From the NCBI GenBank assembly GCA_025362815.1, contig JANYFG010000091.1:1-58649 (forward strand): DNA of 58,649 nucleotides, read 5' to 3'. Shown here piece by piece: positions 45,313 to 53,613 of this stretch. Made by a program: the position numbers and the translations under genes. Numbering within the stretch: position 1 is the first letter of the stretch; each line of letters opens with the position of its first letter. This DNA comes from Rhodospirillales bacterium. Its GTDB lineage: Bacteria > Pseudomonadota > Alphaproteobacteria > Acetobacterales > Acetobacteraceae. The notes beneath the pieces were generated by a model. The model searched no databases, was not told the DNA's origin, and worked only from the letters and a program-made list of their open reading frames with translations.

Positions 45313-45822
45313 TTACAGGCCTTTCAGCGCGAAATCGATCGCCTGAATGGCCGCGCTCTTGTCGCCGGTGGCCAGCGCACGCCGCGCGGCCGCGATGTTG
45401 CGGGTGGAGGCCTGCTGGCTGGGCTGGCTGATGTCGCTCGCCAGCACATTTCCGGCCAGCGAGCGGCTTTCAGCCCGCTCTAACGCCTCCTGCGCCTCAC
45501 CGGTGCGATTGCTGGCCAGCGCCTGACGGGCGGCCACGAGGAAATCGCGCGGGCTCGACCCGTCGCCGAGACCAGGGCTCGGCAGGCGCGGCGCGATCAC
45601 GTTCCCGGTATCGGCCGGCCCGATATTGCTCGCGTTGTTCGACAGCGGCAGCGACTGTCCGGTGCCGATCTCGTTGCCCGGCCGCGCGCCGGTCGGATAA
45701 GGCGTCTGGGTCCCCTGGGGTTGCCTTCCCTGGGTCTGCAATCCCTGGGCACAAGCCACACTGGAGCCCAGCGCCGCTGCAAGACCAACCAGGATCACAG
45801 CCGAAGTTTGAGCGAATTTCAT
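45313..45822 (-). CDS. Small secreted protein, unknown function
   Basis: 169 aa from the ATG at 45822 with GGAAAA ahead; the extension to 45894 has no such site. Signal peptide: M-K-F-A-Q-T-S-A-V-I-L-V-G-L-A-A-A-L-G then V-A-C-A-Q, cleaved near residue 26. The mature N-terminal half is rich in Gln, Pro, Gly and Asn (low complexity); the second half (about 90-169) has two helical A-R-Q-A-L-A-S and A-R-R-A-L-A-T segments resembling a degenerate TPR pair. Probably periplasmic. It is divergent from the PRC-barrel gene, 145 nt apart. I do not recognise a named family. Confidence 0.75.
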   Translation of the reverse strand: MKFAQTSAVILVGLAAALGSSVACAQGLQTQGRQPQGTQTPYPTGARPGNEIGTGQSLPLSNNASNIGPADTGNVIAPRLPSPGLGDGSSPRDFLVAARQALASNRTGEAQEALERAESRSLAGNVLASDISQPSQQASTRNIAAARRALATGDKSAAIQAIDFALKGL

Positions 45823-45967
45823 AATTGTTTTCCATTTCCGTCTGTCGGCGTCGTCGTCCTGAAGCAACGCAACCGCTTTGAACGGGTTCCGCAAGGAACG
45901 CCCGGGGTGGCACCGCGTTCACCCTTTATCCAGGTTCGCATCACGACGAACAGGCAAGGAGCGCGCC

Positions 45968-46723
45968 ATGATGTCAGTGACATCGGCCCTGAAGGGGCTG
46001 ACAATTTGTGCAACGGACGGACGGATCGGCACCGTCAGCGACTTTTTGTTCGACGACCGCAACTGGCAGGTTCGCTGGGTGGTGATCGACACCGGAGACT
46101 GGCTGCCCGGCCGTCTCGTGCTGGTCCATCCGCAAGCCCTGGGCAAGCCGGACTTCAACCGCAACACCCTGCCGGTGGCCCTTACCAAGGCCCAGGTGGA
46201 GGCCAGCCCCGACATCCAGCGCGACCTGCCGGTCTCGCGCCAGATGGAGCACGGCGTGTTCGCCTATTACGGCTGGGATCCCGGCTGGGGCGGCGGCGCG
46301 TTCGCGATGGATGGCATGATGCCGCTCGTCCCCTCCTCGGCGCTGGCGCTGGGCGACGACGACCTGGCGCAGGCCGAGCTCCCGCCGGAGGGCGACCCCC
46401 ATCTGCGCAGCGTCTCCGCCACGGACAGCTACGACATTCACGCTACAGACGGCGAGATCGGCCATGTCAGCAATTTCCTGATGGACGATGCGGGGTGGAC
46501 CCTGCGCTATCTGATCGTGGACACGCGCAACTGGTGGCCGGGCAAACACGTCTTGCTCTCCCCCTCCAGTGTCACGTCGATCGACTGGATCGCAAAAACG
46601 ATCTCCGTCGACGTCACCCAGGACAAGGTGCGGTCGAGCCCGGAATGGGACCCCGCGGCGCTGATCCACGACGGCTATGAAACCCGGCTGCGCGACCACT
46701 ACGCCTGGCCGCCCTTGATGTAG
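45968..46723 (+). CDS. Tandem PRC-barrel domain protein
   Basis: 251 aa from the ATG at 45968, with AAGGAG 6 nt upstream. Two related halves are visible: T-D-G-R-I-G-T-V-S-D-F-L-F-D-D near residue 15 and T-D-G-E-I-G-H-V-S-N-F-L-M-D-D near 160, each followed by a W-x-x-R-W/Y-x-V/I-D-T-x-x-W strand pattern and a P-G-(R/K) turn. This duplication is characteristic of stand-alone PRC-barrel proteins, which are linked to envelope or stress roles without a defined biochemistry. No signal peptide. A gap of 50 nt separates it from the convergent SDR stop. Confidence 0.87.
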   Translation: MMSVTSALKGLTICATDGRIGTVSDFLFDDRNWQVRWVVIDTGDWLPGRLVLVHPQALGKPDFNRNTLPVALTKAQVEASPDIQRDLPVSRQMEHGVFAYYGWDPGWGGGAFAMDGMMPLVPSSALALGDDDLAQAELPPEGDPHLRSVSATDSYDIHATDGEIGHVSNFLMDDAGWTLRYLIVDTRNWWPGKHVLLSPSSVTSIDWIAKTISVDVTQDKVRSSPEWDPAALIHDGYETRLRDHYAWPPLM

Positions 46724-46773
46724 CCCGGCAGGGGGCGTGCGCCCTCCCGAGCGCTCGCCCCCGCCACCAGACT

Positions 46774-47532
46774 CTAGGCGCCGCGAAGACCCTGTCCGCC
46801 ATTCACGCCGATGATCTGCGCCGTGATCCACGCCGCCTTGTCCGAGGCCAGGAACACCACAACATCCGCGACCTCTTCCGGGTGCCCCATCCGCCCCATC
46901 GGGCACCCCGCCAGCGTGGCATTGTAAAGATCGGGCGCGTTCTTCTTCCGATCGTCCCACGTACCGCCCGCGAACTCGATCGAGCCGGGGGCCACGCAGT
47001 TCACCCGGATGCCAGACCGCGCCAGCGCCGCCGCCTGCGTGCGCGTGTAATGCATCACCGCCGCCTTCGCCGCCCCATAGGACGGGTTGCGCGGCGACGG
47101 ATTGAGCCCCGATCCCGACGATATGTTGATGATCGAGGCGCCAGGCCGCGCTCCCAGGAACGGCAGCGCGATCTGGCTCGCGCGCACCACCGCCATCAGA
47201 TCCACGGACAGGCTGGCATCCCAGCTCGCCTCGTCGTCGGAAGGCCCGTAGCCGGTGGCATTGTTCACCAGCACGTCGATCCCGCCGAGCGCCGCCGCCG
47301 CCGCCTGAATATACAGGTCGATCGCCGCGCGCTGGCCCAGATCGCACGACGCGGCATGCACCGTGCCGCCAAACGCCGCCAGCTCCACCCGCGTCGCCTC
47401 CAGGGCCGCCGCACCGCGCGCGCAGATCGAGACCGATGCCCCCGCGCCCGCGCACGCCAAGGCGATCGCCCGCCCGATCCCACGGCTGGCCCCGGCCACC
47501 ACCACGCGCTTTCCCGTCAATTCAACCTGCAT
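46774..47532 (-). CDS. Short-chain dehydrogenase/reductase
   Basis: 252 aa from the ATG at 47532 (MQVELTGKRVVVAG), with AAGGAG 8 nt upstream; the longer in-frame reading to 47682 is rejected. Cofactor motif G-A-S-R-G-I-G near residue 14, N-N-A near 90, catalytic Ser in I-S-S-G-S near 140 and Y-G-A-A-K near 153. Classical SDR of the FabG type. It is divergent from the ACP/type III PKS operon (164 nt between starts) and could reduce a keto group in that pathway, but this is inferred only from position. Confidence 0.88.
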   Translation of the reverse strand: MQVELTGKRVVVAGASRGIGRAIALACAGAGASVSICARGAAALEATRVELAAFGGTVHAASCDLGQRAAIDLYIQAAAAALGGIDVLVNNATGYGPSDDEASWDASLSVDLMAVVRASQIALPFLGARPGASIINISSGSGLNPSPRNPSYGAAKAAVMHYTRTQAAALARSGIRVNCVAPGSIEFAGGTWDDRKKNAPDLYNATLAGCPMGRMGHPEEVADVVVFLASDKAAWITAQIIGVNGGQGLRGA

Positions 47533-47696
47533 ATTGATCGCTCCTTCATCCGCGCACGACGTCATCGGGGAACAACGGAGCGCGCCGGGGCTTCTATCGT
47601 CAACCGCGCCCGGTCGTGAAAAGGTGGTCCCGTGCGGTCCGGCCCCCTGGCGGCATGGTTGACCATCCCGATATACCGGCATCCCGGAGAGCCCTG

Positions 47697-48008
47697 ATGA
47701 TTTCGCTTAGCCAGCATGCTTCTCTGTTCGACGATCAGCGCGCCAACGAGATCCTCGACATCATCGCCAAGGAAACAGGTGTCGAGCGTGGGCTTCTGAC
47801 GCCTGAGGCGACGTTGGATGAACTGGGCATCCCATCGCTCGACCTCACCCAGGCGGTCTTTGAGATCGAGAGCCATTTCGACGTGGAGATCCCGGTGGTC
47901 GCGGATCGGGAAGGCGCCGAGTTCACCACTATCGGCGGCCTCGTCGCGCATGTCCTCACCACGCTTGACCGCGCCGCCACCCGCCGCGCCTCGGGGGAGG
48001 CTGCTTGA
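47697..48008 (+). CDS. Acyl carrier protein
   Basis: 103 aa from the ATG at 47697, preceded by GGAGA. The phosphopantetheine site is S47 in L-G-I-P-S-L-D-L; the usual Asp before the Ser is replaced by Pro, which is uncommon but seen in specialised carriers. The following helix F-E-I-E-S-H-F-D-V-E-I is typical of ACPs. As first gene of the operon it probably carries the acyl starter or extender chain for the ketosynthase it is coupled to: its TGA overlaps the next start (TTGA). Confidence 0.88.
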   Translation: MISLSQHASLFDDQRANEILDIIAKETGVERGLLTPEATLDELGIPSLDLTQAVFEIESHFDVEIPVVADREGAEFTTIGGLVAHVLTTLDRAATRRASGEAA

Positions 48009-49234
48009 GATTTAAACGACGCGTCGCCATCACCGGTCTCGGCGCGATCTCAGCCCTCGGCACCGGTAATGGCATCACGACCGGCACAGGCGCCGTTCTG
48101 GACGCGATGCGAACCGGGCGCGGCGGCATCGGGCCCATCACCCATTTCGATGCGTCCCGGCTGTCGGTGAAAATTGCCGCCGAAGTGCCCGGCTTCTCGC
48201 CTGAGGCGCATTTCGACCGGCGGCAGCTGCTGATGATGGACCGTGTCTCCCAATTCGCCGTCGTGGCGGCGCGCGAGGCGATGGCAGGCATCGACCGTGC
48301 CGCCTACCAGCCGTCCCGCTGCGGCGTCCTGATGGGTGCCTCGCTCGGCCAGACCACCATCGACGCAAGCTATCACGCGCTCTACGCCGAGAACGCCGCC
48401 CGCCTCCCGCCGCTGATCATCCCGCGCACCATGCCCAACGCCCCCGCCAGCCTCATCGCCATGGAATTCGGCTTCACGGGCGCCTGCTTCGCCACCGCGT
48501 CCGCCTGCGCCTCCTCCACCCACGCCATCGGCCTCGCCGGCCAGATGGTGCAGTCTGGCATGCTGGACCTGGTGATCTGCGGCGGCAGCGACGCCTCGCT
48601 TTGCCTGGGCTACCTCAAGGCGTGGGACGGCCTGCGCGTGCTGAGCCAGGATACGTGCCGCCCCTTCTCGCGCGATCGCAGCGGCCTGGTGATCGGCGAA
48701 GGCGCGGGCGTGCTCGTGCTCGAGGCGTGGGACCAGGCGCGCGCGCGCGGCGCCTCGGTGCAGGCTGAATTCCTCGGCTTCGGCATGAACGCCGATGCCG
48801 GCGACCTCACCGCCCCCTCCGCCCAGGGCGCCGCCGCGGCAATCCAGGCGGCACTCGACGACGCCGGCCTCGCGCCGCCCGCGGTGGACTACGTGAACGC
48901 CCACGGCACCGGCACGCGGCTGAACGACCGCACCGAAACCCAGGCGCTGCATCACGTGTTCGGACGGCACGCCGTAAGGCTTGCGGTCTCGTCCAGCAAA
49001 TCCATGCACGGCCACTGCCTCAACGCCGCCGGCGGGATCGAGGCGGTGGTCACGGCCCTTGCCCTGCGCGACGGCCTGGTGCCGCCCACCCTGGGGCACC
49101 GCGAAGCCGATCCGGAATGCGACCTCGACTACGTCCCGAATGTCGGGCGGCGGGCACCGATCGGCGTGGCGCTCTCCAACTCGTTCGCATTCGGCGGCCT
49201 GAACGCCGTGCTCGTTTTCGGACACGCGCCATGA
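48005..49234 (+). CDS. Beta-ketoacyl-ACP synthase (KAS II/FabF-like)
   Basis: 409 aa starting at TTG 48005 (M-R-F-K-R-R-V-A-I-T-G-L-G), within GGGGGAGG...TTGA, so it overlaps the ACP stop by four bases. The Cys-His-His triad is intact: C168 in S-A-C-A-S-S, H in N-A-H-G-T-G-T near 300, H in K-S-M-H-G-H near 338. It condenses an acyl group with malonyl-ACP. Dedicated pairing with an ACP and a type III PKS suggests it builds or extends the fatty starter rather than serving housekeeping fatty acid synthesis. Confidence 0.92.
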   Translation: MRFKRRVAITGLGAISALGTGNGITTGTGAVLDAMRTGRGGIGPITHFDASRLSVKIAAEVPGFSPEAHFDRRQLLMMDRVSQFAVVAAREAMAGIDRAAYQPSRCGVLMGASLGQTTIDASYHALYAENAARLPPLIIPRTMPNAPASLIAMEFGFTGACFATASACASSTHAIGLAGQMVQSGMLDLVICGGSDASLCLGYLKAWDGLRVLSQDTCRPFSRDRSGLVIGEGAGVLVLEAWDQARARGASVQAEFLGFGMNADAGDLTAPSAQGAAAAIQAALDDAGLAPPAVDYVNAHGTGTRLNDRTETQALHHVFGRHAVRLAVSSSKSMHGHCLNAAGGIEAVVTALALRDGLVPPTLGHREADPECDLDYVPNVGRRAPIGVALSNSFAFGGLNAVLVFGHAP

Positions 49235-50301
49235 CCGCCTTCATCAACCGCATCGGCACCGCCAATCCTCCCTACGACGTCCACGCGGCGTTCCTGGCCT
49301 TCGCCAGCGCCGAACTGCCCGAGGGCAAGAGCCGCGCGGTGTTCGACCGCATGGCCGAGCGCTCCGGCATCGCGCACCGCTTCTCCCATATGCGCCCCGG
49401 CAATCTCCGCGAAGGCGAGGTCGATGCCGGCGGCTTCTTCCAGCGCGGGGCCTTTCCGGGCACCGCCGCGCGGATGCGGGAGTTCGAGAAACAGGCCATC
49501 GAACTGGCGCTGCAGGCGGTGCACAAGCTGCAACCGGACGGCATCACCCATCTCATCGTGGCCTCCTGCACCGGCTTCACCGCCCCGGGGCTCGACCTGC
49601 AGCTCGCGGGCCGCCTGGGCCTGCGGGCGGATGTGGCGCGCACCATGATCGGCTTCATGGGCTGCTCGGCCGCCGTGCCCGCCTTGCGCGCCGCCTCCCA
49701 CACCGTGCGCGCCGAGCCCCATGCCCGCGTGCTGGTGATCAACATCGAATTATGCAGCCTGCATCTGCAACAGACCGACGACGTCGAAACCGCCCTGTCG
49801 CTCATGCTGTTCGGCGACGGCTGCTCCGCGGCCCTTGTCACCGCCGAGGCCACCGGCATCGCCCTTGGCGATTTTCGTTCGGTGATCCTGCCCCAAAGTC
49901 AGGACCTCATCACCTGGCGCATCGGCGATCAGGGGTTCCTCATGCACCTGTCCGGCCAGGTGCCAGGGCGCATCGCCCAGGCGCTCCGGCTGGATGTGGC
50001 GTCCGGCGACCCCGCCGGCCTGCTGCGCGGCGCCTCTCCCGCCGCCTATCGCCACTGGGCCGTGCATGGCGGTGGCCGCACGGTGCTGGACGCGGTCGAG
50101 ATCGGCCTGGCCCTGCCGCCGGATGCGCTGCGCCCGTCACGCTCCGTGCTGCACGATTTCGGCAACATGTCGTCCTGCACCATCATGTTCGTGCTCGCCC
50201 GCATCCTGTCCGAAAATCTGGACGGCCCCGGTATGGCGATGGCCTTCGGCCCCGGCATGGTGGCAGAAACATTCCGCTTCACCATCGGATCCACGCCGTG
50301 A
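49231..50301 (+). CDS. Type III polyketide synthase (chalcone synthase-like)
   Basis: 356 aa, overlapping the ketosynthase stop by four bases (ATGA). The type III triad is complete: C145 in G-F-M-G-C-S-A, H279 in A-V-H-G-G-G and N312 in F-G-N-M-S-S. A-S-C-T-G-F-T-A-P-G-L-D near 110 is conserved in the family. Such enzymes extend an acyl-CoA or acyl-ACP starter with malonyl-CoA and cyclise it to alkylresorcinols, alkylpyrones or phloroglucinols. The product is unknown; a fatty starter is suggested by the ACP and ketosynthase genes. Confidence 0.93.
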   Translation: MTAFINRIGTANPPYDVHAAFLAFASAELPEGKSRAVFDRMAERSGIAHRFSHMRPGNLREGEVDAGGFFQRGAFPGTAARMREFEKQAIELALQAVHKLQPDGITHLIVASCTGFTAPGLDLQLAGRLGLRADVARTMIGFMGCSAAVPALRAASHTVRAEPHARVLVINIELCSLHLQQTDDVETALSLMLFGDGCSAALVTAEATGIALGDFRSVILPQSQDLITWRIGDQGFLMHLSGQVPGRIAQALRLDVASGDPAGLLRGASPAAYRHWAVHGGGRTVLDAVEIGLALPPDALRPSRSVLHDFGNMSSCTIMFVLARILSENLDGPGMAMAFGPGMVAETFRFTIGSTP

Positions 50302-50999
50302 CCGATCTCCGCCATCGCAGCACCGAGATCGAGCTGATGGACCGGCCCGAAACCTCGCGCCAGGACTACGCCCGCGCTCTGGCGGACCTTGCGAAGGTGA
50401 ACACCGTCACGCAAACCCATCGCCCCGTGCTGGCCTGGCTCGATCGCGCCACGGCGAACCTGCCCAAGGGCGAAAGGGTCTCCATCCTGGACATCGCGAG
50501 CGGGCAGGGGGACCTTTTGCGCGCCATCCGCCTGTGGGGCCGCGCGCGCGGGCTGCGCCTCGTTCTCGCCGGGCTCGACCTCAACCCCGACAGCGCCGTC
50601 GAGGCCGCGAAAGCTACCCCCGACCTGATGGGCATCACCTGGCTCACCGGCAACGTGTTCCACCACGTGCCCGAACACGCCCCCGACCTCATCGTCAGCT
50701 CGCAATTCACCCATCACCTGGATGACGACGACGTCGTAGCGTTCATCGCCTGGCTTGAAAAACACGCCGCCCATGGCTGGTTCATCGCCGACCTGCACCG
50801 CCACATCGTGCCGTACTACGGCTTCCGGCTGCTCGCTCGCGTGATGGGCTGGCACCGGATCGTGCGCATCGACGGCACCATCTCCATCGCCCGCAGCTTT
50901 CGCAAGTCCGACTGGCGATCGTATCTCGCCCGCGCAGGCGTTTCGGCGGAGATACGCTGGTCGCTGCCGTTCCGCTGGTGCGTGGGCCGGCTGAAGTGA
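50298..50999 (+). CDS. SAM-dependent class I methyltransferase
   Basis: 233 aa from the GTG at 50298 (M-T-D-L-R-H-R-S-T-E), which overlaps the PKS stop (GTGA) like the other junctions here; an ATG at 50337 is the alternative. The SAM-binding loop is L-D-I-A-S-G-Q-G-D-L near residue 64, and acidic L-D-L-N-P-D lies at the end of the second strand. Q-F-T-H-H-L-D-D-D-D follows in the region used by UbiE/COQ5-like enzymes. It probably methylates the type III PKS product on oxygen or carbon. No membrane segment. Confidence 0.9.
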   Translation: MTDLRHRSTEIELMDRPETSRQDYARALADLAKVNTVTQTHRPVLAWLDRATANLPKGERVSILDIASGQGDLLRAIRLWGRARGLRLVLAGLDLNPDSAVEAAKATPDLMGITWLTGNVFHHVPEHAPDLIVSSQFTHHLDDDDVVAFIAWLEKHAAHGWFIADLHRHIVPYYGFRLLARVMGWHRIVRIDGTISIARSFRKSDWRSYLARAGVSAEIRWSLPFRWCVGRLK

Positions 51000-52063
51000 A
51001 CCCCGTCACCATCGCCGGCGGCGGCATCGCGGGCGCGTCTGCCGCGTGTCTGCTGGCCAAAGCCGGCGCCGACGTCACGGTCCTCGAACGCAGCCTCGGC
51101 CCCTCGGACAAGATCTGCGGCGAGTTCCTCAGCGCCGAGGCCCAGCACTATCTCGGCCGGGTCGGGCTCGACCCGCTCGCCCTCGGCGGCCACCCCATCA
51201 CCCGCGTGCGCCTGGTGCGCGGTGCCGACACGGTGGTGACGGACCTTCCCTTCGCCGGCGTCGGCCTGTCGCGCCGCATCCTGGACGAAGCCTTGCTGGA
51301 ACAGGCGGAACGCTGCGGCGCCCGGGTGATGCGCGGGGTGGCGGTGGCCGGGCTCACCGACGACATCCGCTTTCTCGCCACCGGCAAGCACGAGATGCGC
51401 GGCATGAAGCGCGCGATGGCCCAGGCGCCGGAAGAGCTGGTCGGATTCAAGACCTATTTCCGCCTTGCCCCCCAGGCACGCGCGGCCCTGGCGCACTGCG
51501 TGGAGGTCATCCTCTTCCGCGGCGGCTATGCCGGGCTGCAACGGGTGGAAGCCGGCCGCGCCAATCTCTGCCTGCTCGTGCACCGCGACAGGCTGGCCGC
51601 ATCGGGCGGCAGCTGGCCCACGCTGCTGGCCGACCTCCAGGACGAATCGCCCCATCTTCGCCACCGCCTGCGCGACGCAGAGACGCTGCTGGACAAACCG
51701 CTGACGATCGCGCGCGTGCCCTACGGCTTCGTCCACGCGCCAGACCCCGGCGAGACCGTGTACCGATTGGGCGATCAGGCCTGCGTCATCCCGTCCTTCT
51801 CCGGCGACGGCATGTCGATGGCCCTGCACAGCGCGGCGCTTGCGGTGCGAACGCATCTGCAAGGCGGCTCGCCCACGGCCTATCACACCCGCCTACGCCA
51901 GGATGTGGCCACTCCCATCCGCCGCGCGATGGCACTGTATCGCCTCGGCCGCTGGGCACCGGGGCAGGCGTTCCTGCTACAGGCCCTGCATCTGTGGCCC
52001 AACCTCATGCGCCTGGCCGCAACCGCCACACGCGTGGCCCGCCCGGCCTGGGTGCTCGACTGA
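50996..52063 (+). CDS. FAD-dependent oxidoreductase (geranylgeranyl reductase/monooxygenase family)
   Basis: 355 aa from the GTG at 50996 (M-N-P-V-T-I-A-G-G-G-I-A-G), overlapping the methyltransferase stop (GTGA); the earlier ATG at 50978 lies inside that gene. The dinucleotide fold is G-G-G-I-A-G-A-S near residue 7 with E-R at the end of strand two, and the second FAD motif is S-G-D-G-M-S-M-A near 262. D-K-I-C-G-E near 40 resembles halogenase/GGR-type flavoproteins. It probably hydroxylates or reduces the methylated polyketide. Fifth gene of the coupled operon. Confidence 0.9.
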   Translation: MNPVTIAGGGIAGASAACLLAKAGADVTVLERSLGPSDKICGEFLSAEAQHYLGRVGLDPLALGGHPITRVRLVRGADTVVTDLPFAGVGLSRRILDEALLEQAERCGARVMRGVAVAGLTDDIRFLATGKHEMRGMKRAMAQAPEELVGFKTYFRLAPQARAALAHCVEVILFRGGYAGLQRVEAGRANLCLLVHRDRLAASGGSWPTLLADLQDESPHLRHRLRDAETLLDKPLTIARVPYGFVHAPDPGETVYRLGDQACVIPSFSGDGMSMALHSAALAVRTHLQGGSPTAYHTRLRQDVATPIRRAMALYRLGRWAPGQAFLLQALHLWPNLMRLAATATRVARPAWVLD

Positions 52064-52079
52064 TGAACGGAGACAAAAA

Positions 52080-52520
52080 ATGGTCAGGTCCTGGGTATCC
52101 GCGTTAATCCTGCTCGTCACGCCGCTCGCATACGCGGCTGGCGTCGCCAGCCCGGCCGGCGATTGGCGCACCTTCGACGATCACACCGGCCAGGAAACCG
52201 GCATGGTCCATATCGACGACACCGGCGGCATCGTCACCGGCCGCGTGGTGTCCACCACCGATCCCGCCAAAGCCAGCCTCGTCTGCGACAAATGCGACGA
52301 CGACCGCCGCGGCAAGAAGCTGATCGGCCTCGAAATCATCCGCGGCATGCGGCCGGACGCCGATGGCTGGTCGGAAGGCCGCGTGCTCGACCCCGAAACC
52401 GGCGGCATCTATCGTGGCAAGTTGCACCTCGAGGACAACGGCCGGAAGCTGGTGCTGCGCGGCTATCTCGGGATATCACTCTTCGGCCGCTCGCAGACAT
52501 GGCTCCGCGCGTCGCCTTAG
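52080..52520 (+). CDS. DUF2147 family secreted protein
   Basis: 146 aa with GGAGA ahead of the ATG. Signal peptide M-V-R-S-W-V-S-A-L-I-L-L-V-T-P-L-A-Y-A-A (about 20 residues). The mature part matches the DUF2147 pattern: P-x-G-x-W near the start, two Cys in C-D-K-C-D-D, R-G-K-K-L-I-G-L near 80, and C-terminal R-G-Y-L-G-I-S-L-F-G-R-S-Q-T-W. Probably periplasmic, function undefined. It starts 16 nt after the oxidoreductase and probably belongs to the same transcript. Confidence 0.87.
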   Translation: MVRSWVSALILLVTPLAYAAGVASPAGDWRTFDDHTGQETGMVHIDDTGGIVTGRVVSTTDPAKASLVCDKCDDDRRGKKLIGLEIIRGMRPDADGWSEGRVLDPETGGIYRGKLHLEDNGRKLVLRGYLGISLFGRSQTWLRASP

Positions 52521-52562
52521 TTCGTAAACATGATTGCTGAAACAACAAGTGAGACCAGGACG

Positions 52563-53480
52563 ATGCTGACACCGCTGCTCGGCGGATTATCGGTGGCGAT
52601 CATCGGCGTGATGGCCCTGTTCTACACGCCCGACCGATCGCGCGCGGCGCTGGAGGCGCAATACGCCACACCGCCCTCCGAATTCGTCGATGTCGCCGGC
52701 GTCCGCCTGCACGTGCGCGACACCGGGCCGCGCACCGCACCGGCGGTGATCCTGCTGCATGGCTTCGGCGCCAGCCTGCAGACCTGGGACGACTGGGCAG
52801 GCGTGCTCGACCATGATTACCGCGTGGTGCGCTACGACGAGCCCGGCTTCGGCCTCACCGGCGCCGACCCCTCCGGCGACTATTCCGACACGCGGGCCAC
52901 CACCATCCTGGCCGGCCTGATGGACCGCCTGAACCTGCCCCGCGCCAGCATCGTGGGCCATTCGATGGGCGGCCGCATCGCCTGGATTTTTGCCGCCACC
53001 CATCCGGACCGCGTCGACCGGCTCATACTCATCGCACCCGACGGTTTCGCCAGCCCCGGCATGGAATACGGTCGCAAACCGTCCGTGCCGCTGCTGATGC
53101 GGGCGCTCCCCTACGTCCTGCCGACGGCGATGCTGCGCGCATCCCTCAAACCCGGCTTCGGCGACCCCGCGGCGCTGACCGACCAACTGCTGGACCGTTA
53201 CCGCGACATGATGCTCGCCCCCGGCGTCAGGCAGGCCATCGTGGACCGCATGGGCCAGATGGTGCTGGCCGACCCAGCCCCCCTGCTGGCCCGCATCACC
53301 GCACCCACCTTGCTGCTCTGGGGCGGCAAGGACGCCATGATCCCGCCCGCCAACGCCGCCGATTACCTGCGCGACATCAAAGGCGCCACGCTGGTTCGGT
53401 TTCCAGATCTGGGGCACCTGTTGCAGGAGGAACGCCCGGCCGAGACAGTGGCGGCGCTGAGAGAATTTCTCAAGAAATAG
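52563..53480 (+). CDS. Membrane-anchored alpha/beta hydrolase
   Basis: 305 aa from the ATG at 52563 (MLTPLLGGLSVAIIGVMALF), preceded by AGGA very close to the start; an in-frame ATG at 52530 is the alternative. The N-terminal hydrophobic segment is probably an anchor or uncleaved signal. Catalytic features: H-G-F-G-A near 65, nucleophile G-H-S-M-G-G near 132, acid in W-G-G-K-D-A near 257 and His in L-G-H-L-L near 285. Last gene of the PKS-operon strand; it may act on the lipid product. Stop is 4 nt before repeat R6. Confidence 0.85.
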   Translation: MLTPLLGGLSVAIIGVMALFYTPDRSRAALEAQYATPPSEFVDVAGVRLHVRDTGPRTAPAVILLHGFGASLQTWDDWAGVLDHDYRVVRYDEPGFGLTGADPSGDYSDTRATTILAGLMDRLNLPRASIVGHSMGGRIAWIFAATHPDRVDRLILIAPDGFASPGMEYGRKPSVPLLMRALPYVLPTAMLRASLKPGFGDPAALTDQLLDRYRDMMLAPGVRQAIVDRMGQMVLADPAPLLARITAPTLLLWGGKDAMIPPANAADYLRDIKGATLVRFPDLGHLLQEERPAETVAALREFLKK

Positions 53481-53484
53481 GGAT

Positions 53485-53604
53485 CTTCTTTTTCTGAAGA
53501 AAAAGAAGCAAAAAGACTTTTATTCACTTTAGATATAGTGTGGAAATTTCCGCATCATCTCCTGATGGATGAAGTTTTTTGGTTCTTTTGTTCACAAAAG
53601 AACA
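53485..53604 (+). repeat. Dispersed composite AT-rich repeat, copy R6 (A-C-B)
   Basis: Module A 53485-53508 begins 4 nt after the hydrolase stop. Its tail CAAAAAGACTTTT is complementary to the head of module B (53571-53604). The spacer holds the palindrome TGTGGAAATTTCCGCA (53539-53554), shared with R3. Module B ends 9 nt from the stop of the convergent Gfo/Idh/MocA gene. Confidence 0.92.
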
Positions 53605-53613
53605 GTCCTTTCC

